Shown: positions 1 through 6,362, numbered from the stretch's first letter. The stretch is DNA of 6,590 nucleotides from an uncultured Collinsella sp. (GCA_902495525.1 CABUXL010000087.1:1-6590); one strand, 5' to 3'. Program-made: numbers and translations. Notes: generated by a model from the letters alone, not told the origin.

Positions 1-147
1 ACGGGTCAAGATGCACTAGGCCTGGACGAAGTCCGGGCCCGCGCCTTTAGACGCGAGCCCGGGGCCCGTGGGTTATACCCTAAGAGCAAACCACCCTTTT
101 TAAGGGTGGTTCTGATTTAGCCAGGCTGTTATGGATGGGCGTGACGG
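1..147. other. Left-edge region with no assignable gene
   Basis: One plus-strand frame is open from the window edge to a TAG at 118-120, but its last third would be encoded by a perfect hairpin, so I do not call it. Another plus frame ends in TAG at 17-19 and could be the last few codons of an upstream gene. The stretch holds a small hairpin GGAC-GAA-GTCC (24-34) and an imperfect GC-rich stem (34-43 with 52-61, one C/A mismatch). It also holds GGGTTATACCC (70-80), whose minus-strand reading resembles the boxes before groES. This could be the tail of an RNA gene or simply a GC-rich spacer; I recognise no RNA family. Confidence 0.35.
89..111. terminator. Perfect 10-bp hairpin after the M20 hydrolase gene
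   Basis: AACCACCCTT (89-98) pairs exactly with AAGGGTGGTT (102-111) around a TTT loop. It lies 37 bp beyond the stop codon of the leftward M20 gene, where a terminator is expected. There is no clean U-tract on either strand (minus-strand continuation TGCTCTTAGG, plus-strand CTGATTT), so termination is inferred from symmetry and position. It could act in both directions if a rightward gene ends at the window's left edge. Confidence 0.5.
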
Positions 148-1611
148 CTACTCGTCGCGCTTTTCCTCGTGGCGAGCGGCAGCCCGCGCATCGTGGATGC
201 CCTTGATTGCAGCATGGCGGGCGGTGCGAGCATCGTGCATGGCGTCGCGCGCCTCAGCGGCCGTGGCCTTGGCAGAGCGCAGCTTGGCGGCCAAGTCGGG
301 GTTGGTCTCGGCAACCGCGGCGATCGTGGGGCCGTCGAGCTCCTCTTGAGTGGGCTCGGCCAAAAAGTCGATGGCATACTGGGCTGCTACCATGGAACCC
401 TTGGCCAGTACCGACTCGTCAATCTTGTAGAAGCAAGAATGTTGGGCGTACGTGGCGCCAATCTGGGGGTTGCGCGTGCCAACAAAGGCGAGCACGCCCG
501 GCACGCGGCGCAGGTACTCCGAGAAGTCCTCGCCCGAAAGCGTGCCGCGATAATGGCCTTCGCCCGCGGGGCCCAAGCACTTGACCACGGCCTGACGACA
601 ACGCTCGCTCGAGGCGACGTCGTTTTCGACCTTATAGTTGGCGATGGTGTAGTCGGTAAGTTCGGCCTCTGCGCCCAGGGCTGCCGCGGTGTGCTCCACG
701 ATGCGGCGCATAAGCTCGGGCATTTCCTCGTGCGTCTTGTCGCCATAGGTGCGCACCGTGCCGGCGAGGTAGGCCGTGCCGGCGATAACGTTGCGCGCGG
801 TGCCGCCGTGCAGCTCGCCGACGGTGATGACAGCCGGCTCGTAGGGGCTGATCTCGCGCGAGACGATGGTCTGCAGGGCGTTGACGATCTCGGCGGCCAC
901 CATGACGGCGTCGTGGCCGCGCTGGGGCATGGCGCCGTGGCACGAGGTGCCGCGGACATCGATGCGGAACCAGTCGGTATTGGCCATGCGCGGTCCGGGC
1001 TCGCAGCTCACGGTGCCGGCATCGACCTCACTCCAGATGTGCGCGGCGTAGGCGCCATCGACGCCGTCGAGCACACCCGTGCCGATCATGAGCTTGGCGC
1101 CCTGGCCGTTTTCCTCGCTGGGCTGGAAGACGATGCGGACTTCGCCGTGGATGTCGTCGGTCATATGGCGCAGGATTTGCAGCGTGCCGAGCATCATGGC
1201 GATATGGCAGTCGTGGCCGCAGGCGTGCATGCAACCCTCATTGACGCTGGCGAACTCCTCGCCGGTCTGCTCGGTGACGGGCAGGGCGTCGATATCGGCG
1301 CGCAGCAGGATACGGCGGCGTGGCGTGCCGTCCTCGCGATAGGCGTCGGGCGCGGTGCCGCGAAGGGTCGCCACAAGGCCCGTCTTGAGCGGACGCTCGT
1401 AGGGGATATTCATGGCGTCGAGCTGGTTGGCGATGTCGGAGGTCGTGCGCTCCTCGGCAAGGCTCAGCTCCGGGTGCTTATGGAAGTGCCGGCGCTGCTT
1501 GATGATGTAGGGTTCAAACTCGGCGGCGATATCTTGGATGGCTGCGGTGACGTCGTCAGCCGCGCGAGTCTCGGTCGCCGCCATAATCTGCTGTGCCTTG
1601 GTCTTCGTCAT
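148..1611 (-). CDS. M20D-family metal-dependent amidohydrolase / aminoacylase with repetitive C-terminal tail
   Basis: A 487-residue cytoplasmic enzyme of peptidase family M20, subfamily D (hippurate hydrolase / IAA-amino-acid hydrolase / N-acyl-amino-acid deacylase group). These enzymes cleave the amide bond of N-acyl or N-aminoacyl substrates using two metals. Visible motifs are HFHKHPELS (42-50), LRADIDALPVTE (103-114), GCMHACGHDCH (126-136), QPSEENGQGA (163-172), HIWS (191-194), GTARNVIAGT (270-279) and SGEDFSEY (359-366). By comparison with plant ILL2-type enzymes, the metal ligands would be Cys131, His133, Glu167, His191 and His391, with Glu166 as catalytic base. All are present, so it should be active. 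The catalytic part ends near residue 419. The remaining 68 residues are an Ala/Arg/His/Glu-rich extension with 14-residue repeats, uncommon for this family of about 390 residues. I chose the ATG at 1611 because AAGGAG lies 10 nt upstream (1622-1627). The frame stays open to 1713, but that extension has no family similarity. No signal peptide is seen. The substrate cannot be told from sequence. Confidence 0.93.
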   Translation of the reverse strand: MTKTKAQQIMAATETRAADDVTAAIQDIAAEFEPYIIKQRRHFHKHPELSLAEERTTSDIANQLDAMNIPYERPLKTGLVATLRGTAPDAYREDGTPRRRILLRADIDALPVTEQTGEEFASVNEGCMHACGHDCHIAMMLGTLQILRHMTDDIHGEVRIVFQPSEENGQGAKLMIGTGVLDGVDGAYAAHIWSEVDAGTVSCEPGPRMANTDWFRIDVRGTSCHGAMPQRGHDAVMVAAEIVNALQTIVSREISPYEPAVITVGELHGGTARNVIAGTAYLAGTVRTYGDKTHEEMPELMRRIVEHTAAALGAEAELTDYTIANYKVENDVASSERCRQAVVKCLGPAGEGHYRGTLSGEDFSEYLRRVPGVLAFVGTRNPQIGATYAQHSCFYKIDESVLAKGSMVAAQYAIDFLAEPTQEELDGPTIAAVAETNPDLAAKLRSAKATAAEARDAMHDARTARHAAIKGIHDARAAARHEEKRDE

Positions 1612-1778
1612 GGTCGATTTGCTCCTTGCTGGTTTATCGCAAAATCGTACAAGCTCTTTCCAGTATGCCATCTGCCACTTGGCCTGGCAAAGCTGCCGTT
1701 TGCCGCTTGGCATTTTGTAACCGAGACGGGGGAGTACACTCGGGGGTGTTGAATTTCCTGCCAGAAATGGGGATGCCC
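1612..1778. promoter_or_regulatory. Divergent intergenic region between the two hydrolase genes
   Basis: This 167-bp gap must hold the promoters of both outward-reading genes. On the minus strand it contains the AAGGAG ribosome-binding site (1622-1627) of the M20 gene. Upstream of that, a TTGTAC...GATAAA pair is only 8 bp apart, too close for a sigma-70 promoter. On the plus strand TTGCCG (1700-1705) and TTGTAA (1715-1720) are also too close together. I can name no promoter or operator with confidence. Confidence 0.35.
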
Positions 1779-3416
1779 ATGCAACATATCGATCGGATTA
1801 TCCGCTCCAAGAACGTCTTTACCGCGCAAGACGGCATCGATACCGCCCGCGAGCTGGCGATTGCCATCGCAGGCGACCGTATCGTCGCAGTCGGCAAGCC
1901 CGATGACGTGATCGCCGCCGCTCCCGCCGCCACGCCGGTTCTCGACTACGGCGAGCAGTTTGTCTGCCCCGGTTTCCATGACGCTCATCTGCACTTCTTC
2001 CATACCTCGGTCGGCTCCTCGCCGTACATGCTCATGGATATGGGCACGTCAGAGGCGGCGCTGGTGCAGCACGCGCTCGAGTTTTCCCAGGACCTGCCCG
2101 ACGACGCTTGGGTTGTGACGCAGGGCTGGCGCGACTACCGTTGGGACCCGCCCGAGCATCCTACCAAGGCGTCGCTCGATGCGGCATTCCCTGATCGTCC
2201 CTGCGCTATGTATTCGGGCGACGGGCACACGCTTTGGCTCAACAGCCGCGCACTTGAGGCGCTCGGCGTCACGCGCGACAGCGAGCCGCCAGCGGGCGGC
2301 AGCTACGACAAGGACGCAAACGGCGAGCTCACGGGCATTGCTCACGAGGCGGCTGCCATGCAGCTGTTGCCGCGCTGCCTTGAGTGGCTGGGCGAAGATC
2401 GCATTGCAGGCGCCTACGCCGATCAAATGAGGCGCATGGCCGAGCAGGGCATCACCTCGATCTGCGATATGTCGCTCATGCCCATGCCGGGCTGCGATTT
2501 TATCCGCGACGACGTCTACGACAAACTGCAGGCAGCCGGCAAGTTGGGCATCCGAGCCCATTTGTTTCCCACGCTGCTGGATGACCAATCGCGCTTGGAA
2601 GAGCTGCAGGTACGTTACGCGAACAACGCGCTGCTTTCGGCGCCAGGCTTTAAGCAGTTCTTCGACGGCGTGTCGAGCGAACACACGGCCTATCTCACCG
2701 AGCCCTATACCAACCCGCGCTTCCCGGGCGATCAAGGTCGCCTGACGGTTCCTGCCGAGCGCATGCGCAAGCTGGTTCTGGCGGCCGCGGAGCGCGGCCA
2801 TACCGTGCGCATCCATGTCATCGGCGACGGTGCCATCCATGCCGCGCTCGATATCTTTGAGGAGGCCGCCGAACTGTACGGCCTGCCCCAGCACGGCCAT
2901 AACACGCTCGAGCACCTGGAGAACCTCTTGCCCGAGGACATCGATCGTCTACGCAAGCTTAACGTCGTTGCCTCGAGCCAGCCCTGTCACATTACACTCG
3001 ACCCGGGCGGCCCCGAGCGCGATCTGGGCCTGGAACGCAGCCGCATCATGTGGCCGTTTGCGACCTATAAGCAGCGCGGCATCCGCCAAGCCTTCGGCAC
3101 CGATAGCCCCATCACAGCTGTTACAAGCATGAACGTGCTCTACACGGCTATCACGCGCCAGGATCCCAAAAGCCACTGGCCCGAGGGCGGCTGGTTACCG
3201 AGCGAGCGCATCGATGCAGCAACAGCCCTGCGCAACTACACCCTGGGCAGCGCCTATGCAGCGGGCGACGAGCAAAACCTCGGCAGCTTGGAGCCCGGCA
3301 AGTATGCCGACCTGGTAGTCCTGGACCAAAACCCGCTCACCATCGACCCCCAAGAGCTCCAGGCTACCAAGGTTCAGACCACCTACCTGGCAGGTAACTT
3401 GATTTACGAGCGCTAA
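1779..3416 (+). CDS. YtcJ-like amidohydrolase (amidohydrolase family 3)
   Basis: A 545-residue metal-dependent hydrolase of the amidohydrolase superfamily, YtcJ / N-substituted formamide deformylase (NfdA) type. Members hydrolyse amide or formamide bonds, and most have no known substrate. A beta-sandwich start (AIAIAGDRIVAVG, 27-39) leads to the metal motif PGFHDAHLH (64-72; His70 and His72). Next come GDGHTLWLNSRAL (147-159), ANGELTGIAHE (180-190), FKQFFDGV (291-298), IHVIGDGA (345-352, His346), NTLEHL (375-380, His379) and GTDSPI (440-445, Asp442). The C-terminal sandwich strand LGSLEPGKYADLVVLDQNP (501-519) is typical. Length is normal for the family, and no signal peptide or membrane segment is visible. 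The start is uncertain: ATG 1779 has GGGGA (1769-1773) just upstream and gives a family-like N-terminus. ATG 1767, ATG 1773 and GTG 1746 (with GGGGGAG at 1728-1734) are alternatives. It is divergent from the M20 gene, so shared control is possible but not shown. Confidence 0.9.
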   Translation: MQHIDRIIRSKNVFTAQDGIDTARELAIAIAGDRIVAVGKPDDVIAAAPAATPVLDYGEQFVCPGFHDAHLHFFHTSVGSSPYMLMDMGTSEAALVQHALEFSQDLPDDAWVVTQGWRDYRWDPPEHPTKASLDAAFPDRPCAMYSGDGHTLWLNSRALEALGVTRDSEPPAGGSYDKDANGELTGIAHEAAAMQLLPRCLEWLGEDRIAGAYADQMRRMAEQGITSICDMSLMPMPGCDFIRDDVYDKLQAAGKLGIRAHLFPTLLDDQSRLEELQVRYANNALLSAPGFKQFFDGVSSEHTAYLTEPYTNPRFPGDQGRLTVPAERMRKLVLAAAERGHTVRIHVIGDGAIHAALDIFEEAAELYGLPQHGHNTLEHLENLLPEDIDRLRKLNVVASSQPCHITLDPGGPERDLGLERSRIMWPFATYKQRGIRQAFGTDSPITAVTSMNVLYTAITRQDPKSHWPEGGWLPSERIDAATALRNYTLGSAYAAGDEQNLGSLEPGKYADLVVLDQNPLTIDPQELQATKVQTTYLAGNLIYER

Positions 3417-3435
3417 GTATTCATGCCGTACCGTT

Positions 3436-3490
3436 AAGCGCGGCTCGGGCAGCCTTTTTTGGGATAGCGCTCGAGCCGCGTTTGCGTTTT
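3436..3490 (+). terminator. Hairpin terminator of the YtcJ-like gene
   Basis: AAGCGCGGCTCG (3436-3447) pairs with CGAGCCGCGTTT (3472-3483), 12 bp including one G/T wobble, around a 24-nt loop. It is followed by TTTGCGTTTT, a broken T-tract. It starts 20 bp after the stop codon. The loop is long and itself contains a run of six T, so efficiency is uncertain. Confidence 0.55.
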
Positions 3491-3528
3491 GGTGGGGATC
3501 CGCCATGAGCGTCCCTGCTCTGTTGGAT

Positions 3529-3566
3529 TTGGGTGCGGGGCGGAGGTGCTGCTGCCCCGCGCTCAA
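3529..3566. other. 13-bp GC-rich hairpin of unknown role
   Basis: TTGGGTGCGGGGC (3529-3541) pairs with GCCCCGCGCTCAA (3554-3566), with two G/T wobbles and a 12-nt loop. No T-tract follows on the plus strand beyond ATTTGG. It might be a second terminator, part of a small RNA, or a decayed repeat arm; nothing decides between these. Confidence 0.4.
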
Positions 3567-3671
3567 TTTGGAAACCAGCAATGCTATCTCTTGGTGTTTT
3601 GCATACTTCCCATTACAGATTGCATAAAAAGGCTGGGATGTCCTTCCTGATCCTGATGTACCCCCGCCCGT

Positions 3672-3911
3672 GCCGTGCAAAAAACGGAGTATTCAGCACC
3701 GCGAGCTCTGCCGGTGCCGCTGCGGCTGAGTAACGTTGCGGAGATTGACGTCATTTTGGGCTCCGGTACGGCGCGAAGCATGCCTTTTTGTCCTGGCGGG
3801 GTTTGCCTGCCGACTCAAATCGCCGGTCGAAGGCGTCCTTGGGACCAATATGGTGTGTCCGGCGTGTATGCAGCCGTCCTGGCTTGCTGAATACTCCCAA
3901 AAATGCACGGC
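3672..3911. repeat. 240-bp segment bounded by inverted 27-bp motifs
   Basis: The left copy (3672-3698) reads GCCGTGCA, then AAAAAC, then GGAGTATTCAGCA. The right copy (3885-3911), read on the minus strand, is GCCGTGCA, then TTTTTG, then GGAGTATTCAGCA. Twenty-one of 27 positions match, and all six differences fall in one central hexamer, which is the base-by-base complement of the other copy. The 186 bp between the copies show no further symmetry and no credible gene. Possible readings are a MITE-like non-autonomous element with terminal inverted repeats, or two facing binding sites for one regulator. No target-site duplication is evident. Confidence 0.6.
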
Positions 3912-3970
3912 GCTCCCCAGGGGACCCGCGCGCAGCGAAAACCATGCCCATGTCGCTATCCGCATCGCCA

Positions 3971-4214
3971 TTTTGCTGCACTGACTTTTCTGAATGTCGG
4001 GCCCGAATTAGTTAACCTGCCTCCCGTGTGGCTCCGGAGGGGCGGGGCATAAGGTTTATCGCGAGTTCCGCACGAGCCGAAGGCCACTTAATGTGGCCTT
4101 CGTGCGAGCAGGACTGCCCGAGCAGGAAACCTTATGCCCCGCCCCTCCGGAACCACACGGGAGTCACCGCTAAGTTATCCCCCGGCATTCAGAAAATCTA
4201 AGTGCCAAAAAATA
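3971..4214. repeat. Long palindromic element upstream of groES
   Basis: The core arms are 4021-4057 and 4127-4163, 37 bp each, matching at 36 positions (the exception is C4032 opposite A4152). The similarity continues outward less perfectly. TTTTCTGAATGTCGGG (3986-4001) mirrors the reverse of 4181-4196 with one change, and GCACT near 3977-3982 mirrors AGTGC at 4201-4205. The centre holds another hairpin, GAAGGCCAC (4079-4087) with GTGGCCTTC (4093-4101), extended by CGCAC/GTGCG. If transcribed, the whole would fold into one very long stem. No transposase or open frame is inside. It is most like a palindromic MITE-type insertion or a structured RNA; I do not recognise the family. Confidence 0.7.
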
Positions 4215-4334
4215 AGATTTTTTGACTCCGTGTTGTATAACCCGCCATTCGTGGGTACCATTCAACGCGTACGCAAACAAAAAAGGGTTAATTCGCGTGG
4301 TATAACCGCGCGGCCCAAAAAGGAGGAGACAAGC
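4215..4334 (+). promoter_or_regulatory. groES leader with two GTATAACC boxes and ribosome-binding site
   Basis: Two -10-like TATAAC hexamers occur at 4236-4241 and 4301-4306, each inside GTATAACC and 65 bp apart. A TTGACT at 4222-4227 is only 8 bp before the first, so no well-spaced sigma-70 promoter is formed. The second box sits in an imperfect palindrome, CGCGTGGT-ATA-ACCGCGCG (4294-4312), that could be an operator or a leader hairpin. AGGAGGAG (4321-4328) is a very strong ribosome-binding site 6 nt before the groES ATG. I see neither a CIRCE element (TTAGCACTC-N9-GAGTGCTAA) nor a HAIR element. Confidence 0.4.
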
Positions 4335-4628
4335 ATGTCGTCTTTGAAGCCGCTTGCAGATCGTGTTCTGGTCAAGCCCGACGAGGCCGAGCAGAAGACC
4401 GCTTCTGGTCTGTACATCGCCAGCAACGCCCAGGAGAAGCCGCAGCGCGGCACCATCGTTGCCGTTGGCGCCGGCAAGGTCAACGACAAGGGTGAGCGCA
4501 TCCCCATGGACGTCAAGGTCGGTGACGTTGTCATCTACGGTAAGTTCGGTGGCAACGAGGTCAAGGTCGACGGCGAGAAGTATCTGCTGATGCGCGCCGA
4601 CGACATCTACGCTGTCGTCGAGGCCTAG
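4335..4628 (+). CDS. groES: Co-chaperonin GroES (Cpn10)
   Basis: A 97-residue co-chaperonin of normal length. Seven copies form the lid that closes the GroEL chamber during ATP-driven folding in the cytoplasm. The N-terminal signature LKPLADRVLVKPDE (4-17) is typical. The mobile loop that grips GroEL is visible as EQKTASGLYI (19-28), followed by EKPQRGTIVAVGAGK (34-48) and the C-terminal strand KYLLMRADDIYAVVEA (82-97). The start at 4335 is fixed by AGGAGGAG 6 nt upstream and by the family N-terminus; the frame is open further upstream into the palindromic element, but that part is not coding. groEL follows after 96 bp in the same direction, so the two are almost certainly co-transcribed. Codon use is strongly biased, as expected for a highly expressed gene. 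Confidence 0.98.
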   Translation: MSSLKPLADRVLVKPDEAEQKTASGLYIASNAQEKPQRGTIVAVGAGKVNDKGERIPMDVKVGDVVIYGKFGGNEVKVDGEKYLLMRADDIYAVVEA

Positions 4629-4724
4629 TCTCGTCGGAATCTCTGATTCGTCTTTGAACGCGCCTGCCGCATAGGACTCGGAAGCGGCGACGCGAGTCAC
4701 ATTTCTTTTGGAGGATTACCTACC
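4629..4724 (+). promoter_or_regulatory. groES-groEL spacer with alternative hairpins and groEL ribosome-binding site
   Basis: This holds a small hairpin GAATC-TCT-GATTC (4637-4649). It also holds two stems that share bases and cannot form together: GACTCG/CGAGTC (4675-4680 with 4693-4698), and CGCG plus GCCGC (4659-4670) with GCGGC plus CGCG (4684-4694). GGAGG (4710-4714) lies 10 nt before the groEL ATG. The structures might tune the groES:groEL ratio or mRNA stability; that is inference. Confidence 0.35.
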
Positions 4725-6362
4725 ATGGCAAAGAACATTACGTTCAACACCGATGCCCGCGCTAAGCTTGCCAAGGGCGTCAACACTCTGGCCGACGCCG
4801 TTACCGTCACCATGGGCCCTAAGGGTCGCTACGTTGCGCTGCAGCGCACGTTCGGTGCCCCGACCATCACCAACGACGGCGTTTCCGTCGCCAAGGAGAT
4901 CGAGCTCGAGGACAACATCGAGAACATGGGCGCTCAGCTGGTGAAGGAGGTCGCCACCAAGACCAACGACACCGTGGGTGACGGCACCACCACCGCAACC
5001 CTGCTCGCTCAGGCCATCGTCAACGACGGTCTGCGCAACGTCGCCGCTGGCGCCAACCCGCTGGCCATCCGTCGCGGCATCGACAAGGCCGTCAACGCCG
5101 CCGTCGCCGAGATGAAGAAGCAGGCCAAGCCGGTCGAGACCAAGGAGCAGATCGCTTCCGTCGGTACCATCTCCGCCGGTGACCCCGAGGTCGGCGAGAA
5201 GATCGCCGAGGCCATGGAGGTCGTGGGCAAGGACGGCGTCATCACCGTCGAGGATTCCCAGACGTTCGACATCACCATCGACACCGTCGAGGGCATGCAG
5301 TTCGACAAGGGCTATGTCTCCGCTTACTTCGTCACGGATAACGACCGCATGGAGGCCGTGATGAAGGATCCGTACATCCTCATCACCGACCAGAAGATCT
5401 CCAGCGTTCAGGACATCATGCCCGTTCTCGAGGCTGTCCAGCGCGCTGGCCGCGGCCTGCTCATCATCGCTGAGGACATCGACGGCGAGGCTCTGCCTAC
5501 CCTGGTCCTCAACAAGATCCGTGGCGCTCTCAACGTCTGCGCCGTCAAGGCTCCGGGCTACGGCGATCGCCGTAAGCGCATCCTCGAGGACATCGCCGTC
5601 CTCACCGGTGGCCAGGCTGCCCTGGACGAGCTGGGCGTGAAGGTCGCCGACATCACCGCCGATATGCTCGGTACCGCTAAGTCCGTCACCATCTCCAAGG
5701 ACAACACCGTCGTCGTCGGCGGCGCTGGCTCCAAGGAGGCCATCGACGCTCGTATCGCTCAGATCAAGGGCGAGATGGAGAACACCACCTCTGACTTCGA
5801 CCGCGAGAAGCTCCAGGAGCGCCTGGCCAAGCTCTCCGGCGGCGTTGCCGTCATCAAGGTCGGCGCTGCTACCGAGTCCGAGCTCAAGGAGATCAAGCAC
5901 CGCGTCGAGGATGCCCTGCAGGCTACCCGCGCTGCTGTCGAGGAGGGCATCGTCGCCGGTGGCGGCGTCGCCTTCATGGACGCTGCTCCTGCGCTCGACG
6001 CCGTTGAGCTTGACGACCCCGAGGAGAAGATCGGTGTCGACATCGTCAAGAAGGCTCTGACTGCTCCGGTTGCTACCATCGCCAAGAACGCTGGCTTTGA
6101 GGGCGCTGTCGTGGTCGACAAGGTTGCCGAGCTGCCCGCCGGCCAGGGTCTCAACTCTGCCAACGGTGAGTGGGGCGATATGATCGAGATGGGCGTCCTC
6201 GACCCCGTCAAGGTCAGCCGCGTCACCCTGCAGAACGCTGCTTCTGTCGCCAGCCTGATCCTCATCACCGAGGCTACCGTCTCCGATGTGCCCAAGAACA
6301 CTCAGCTTGAGGACGCTATCGCTGCTGCTACCGCTGGTCAGCAGGGCGGCGGTATGTACTAA
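4725..6362 (+). CDS. groEL: Chaperonin GroEL (Hsp60, Cpn60)
   Basis: A 545-residue chaperonin subunit of normal length. Fourteen copies form the double ring that encloses unfolded proteins and, with GroES, releases them after ATP hydrolysis. The nucleotide-binding motifs are intact: VTMGPKGRYV (28-37), GDGTTTATLLAQ (85-96, Asp86 matching E. coli Asp87) and VEDALQATRAA (394-404, Asp396 matching E. coli Asp398). The chaperonin signature AAVEEGIVAGGG occupies 403-414. The apical domain spans about 190-370, with GYVSAYFVTD at 196-205 and the substrate/GroES-binding helices after it. The C-terminus ends QQGGGMY, so the flexible Gly-Gly-Met tail is reduced to one short unit. GGAGG 10 nt upstream supports the ATG. 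It is the second gene of the groESL operon and is followed by a strong hairpin. Confidence 0.99.
   Translation: MAKNITFNTDARAKLAKGVNTLADAVTVTMGPKGRYVALQRTFGAPTITNDGVSVAKEIELEDNIENMGAQLVKEVATKTNDTVGDGTTTATLLAQAIVNDGLRNVAAGANPLAIRRGIDKAVNAAVAEMKKQAKPVETKEQIASVGTISAGDPEVGEKIAEAMEVVGKDGVITVEDSQTFDITIDTVEGMQFDKGYVSAYFVTDNDRMEAVMKDPYILITDQKISSVQDIMPVLEAVQRAGRGLLIIAEDIDGEALPTLVLNKIRGALNVCAVKAPGYGDRRKRILEDIAVLTGGQAALDELGVKVADITADMLGTAKSVTISKDNTVVVGGAGSKEAIDARIAQIKGEMENTTSDFDREKLQERLAKLSGGVAVIKVGAATESELKEIKHRVEDALQATRAAVEEGIVAGGGVAFMDAAPALDAVELDDPEEKIGVDIVKKALTAPVATIAKNAGFEGAVVVDKVAELPAGQGLNSANGEWGDMIEMGVLDPVKVSRVTLQNAASVASLILITEATVSDVPKNTQLEDAIAAATAGQQGGGMY

Larger units (their letters stand above)
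3417..4334. other. 918-bp gap without a credible gene, rich in inverted repeats
   Basis: Short open frames occur on both strands here, but none has a good ribosome-binding site, a recognisable domain or the GC-ending codon pattern of the neighbours, so none is called. The stretch contains, in order, the terminator of the upstream gene, a 13-bp hairpin (3529-3566), a 240-bp segment bounded by inverted 27-bp motifs (3672-3911), a long palindromic element (about 3971-4214) and the groES leader (4215-4334). Each is listed separately. No tRNA or rRNA is recognised. Confidence 0.6.

Noticed and set aside
24..61. Possible end of RNase P RNA or another structured RNA
   Set aside because: A fragment resembles the AAGTCCGGGC segment of RNase P RNA, but none of the other conserved segments are nearby.
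1612..1713. In-frame upstream extension of the M20 gene
   Set aside because: The added residues have no family similarity, while the ATG at 1611 has AAGGAG at correct spacing.
3746..3753. TGACGTCA palindrome
   Set aside because: An isolated 8-bp palindrome with no partner or positional logic; expected by chance.
3675..3890. A 71-codon plus-strand frame beginning with GTG inside the left 27-bp motif
   Set aside because: It starts within the repeat, has no ribosome-binding site, and its product shows no recognisable domain.
3751..3981. A 76-codon minus-strand frame crossing the right 27-bp motif
   Set aside because: The reading is somewhat protein-like after the repeat, but there is no ribosome-binding site and the start lies in a different repeat region. 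Conservation analysis would be needed to revive it.
4161..4173. GAG-TCACC-GCTAA as a CIRCE half-site
   Set aside because: The GAGTGCTAA half-site is interrupted by inserted bases, and no matching TTAGCACTC half lies 9 bp away.
4134..4334. Upstream in-frame extension of groES
   Set aside because: It reads through the right arm of the palindrome; the family N-terminus and AGGAGGAG place the start at 4335.
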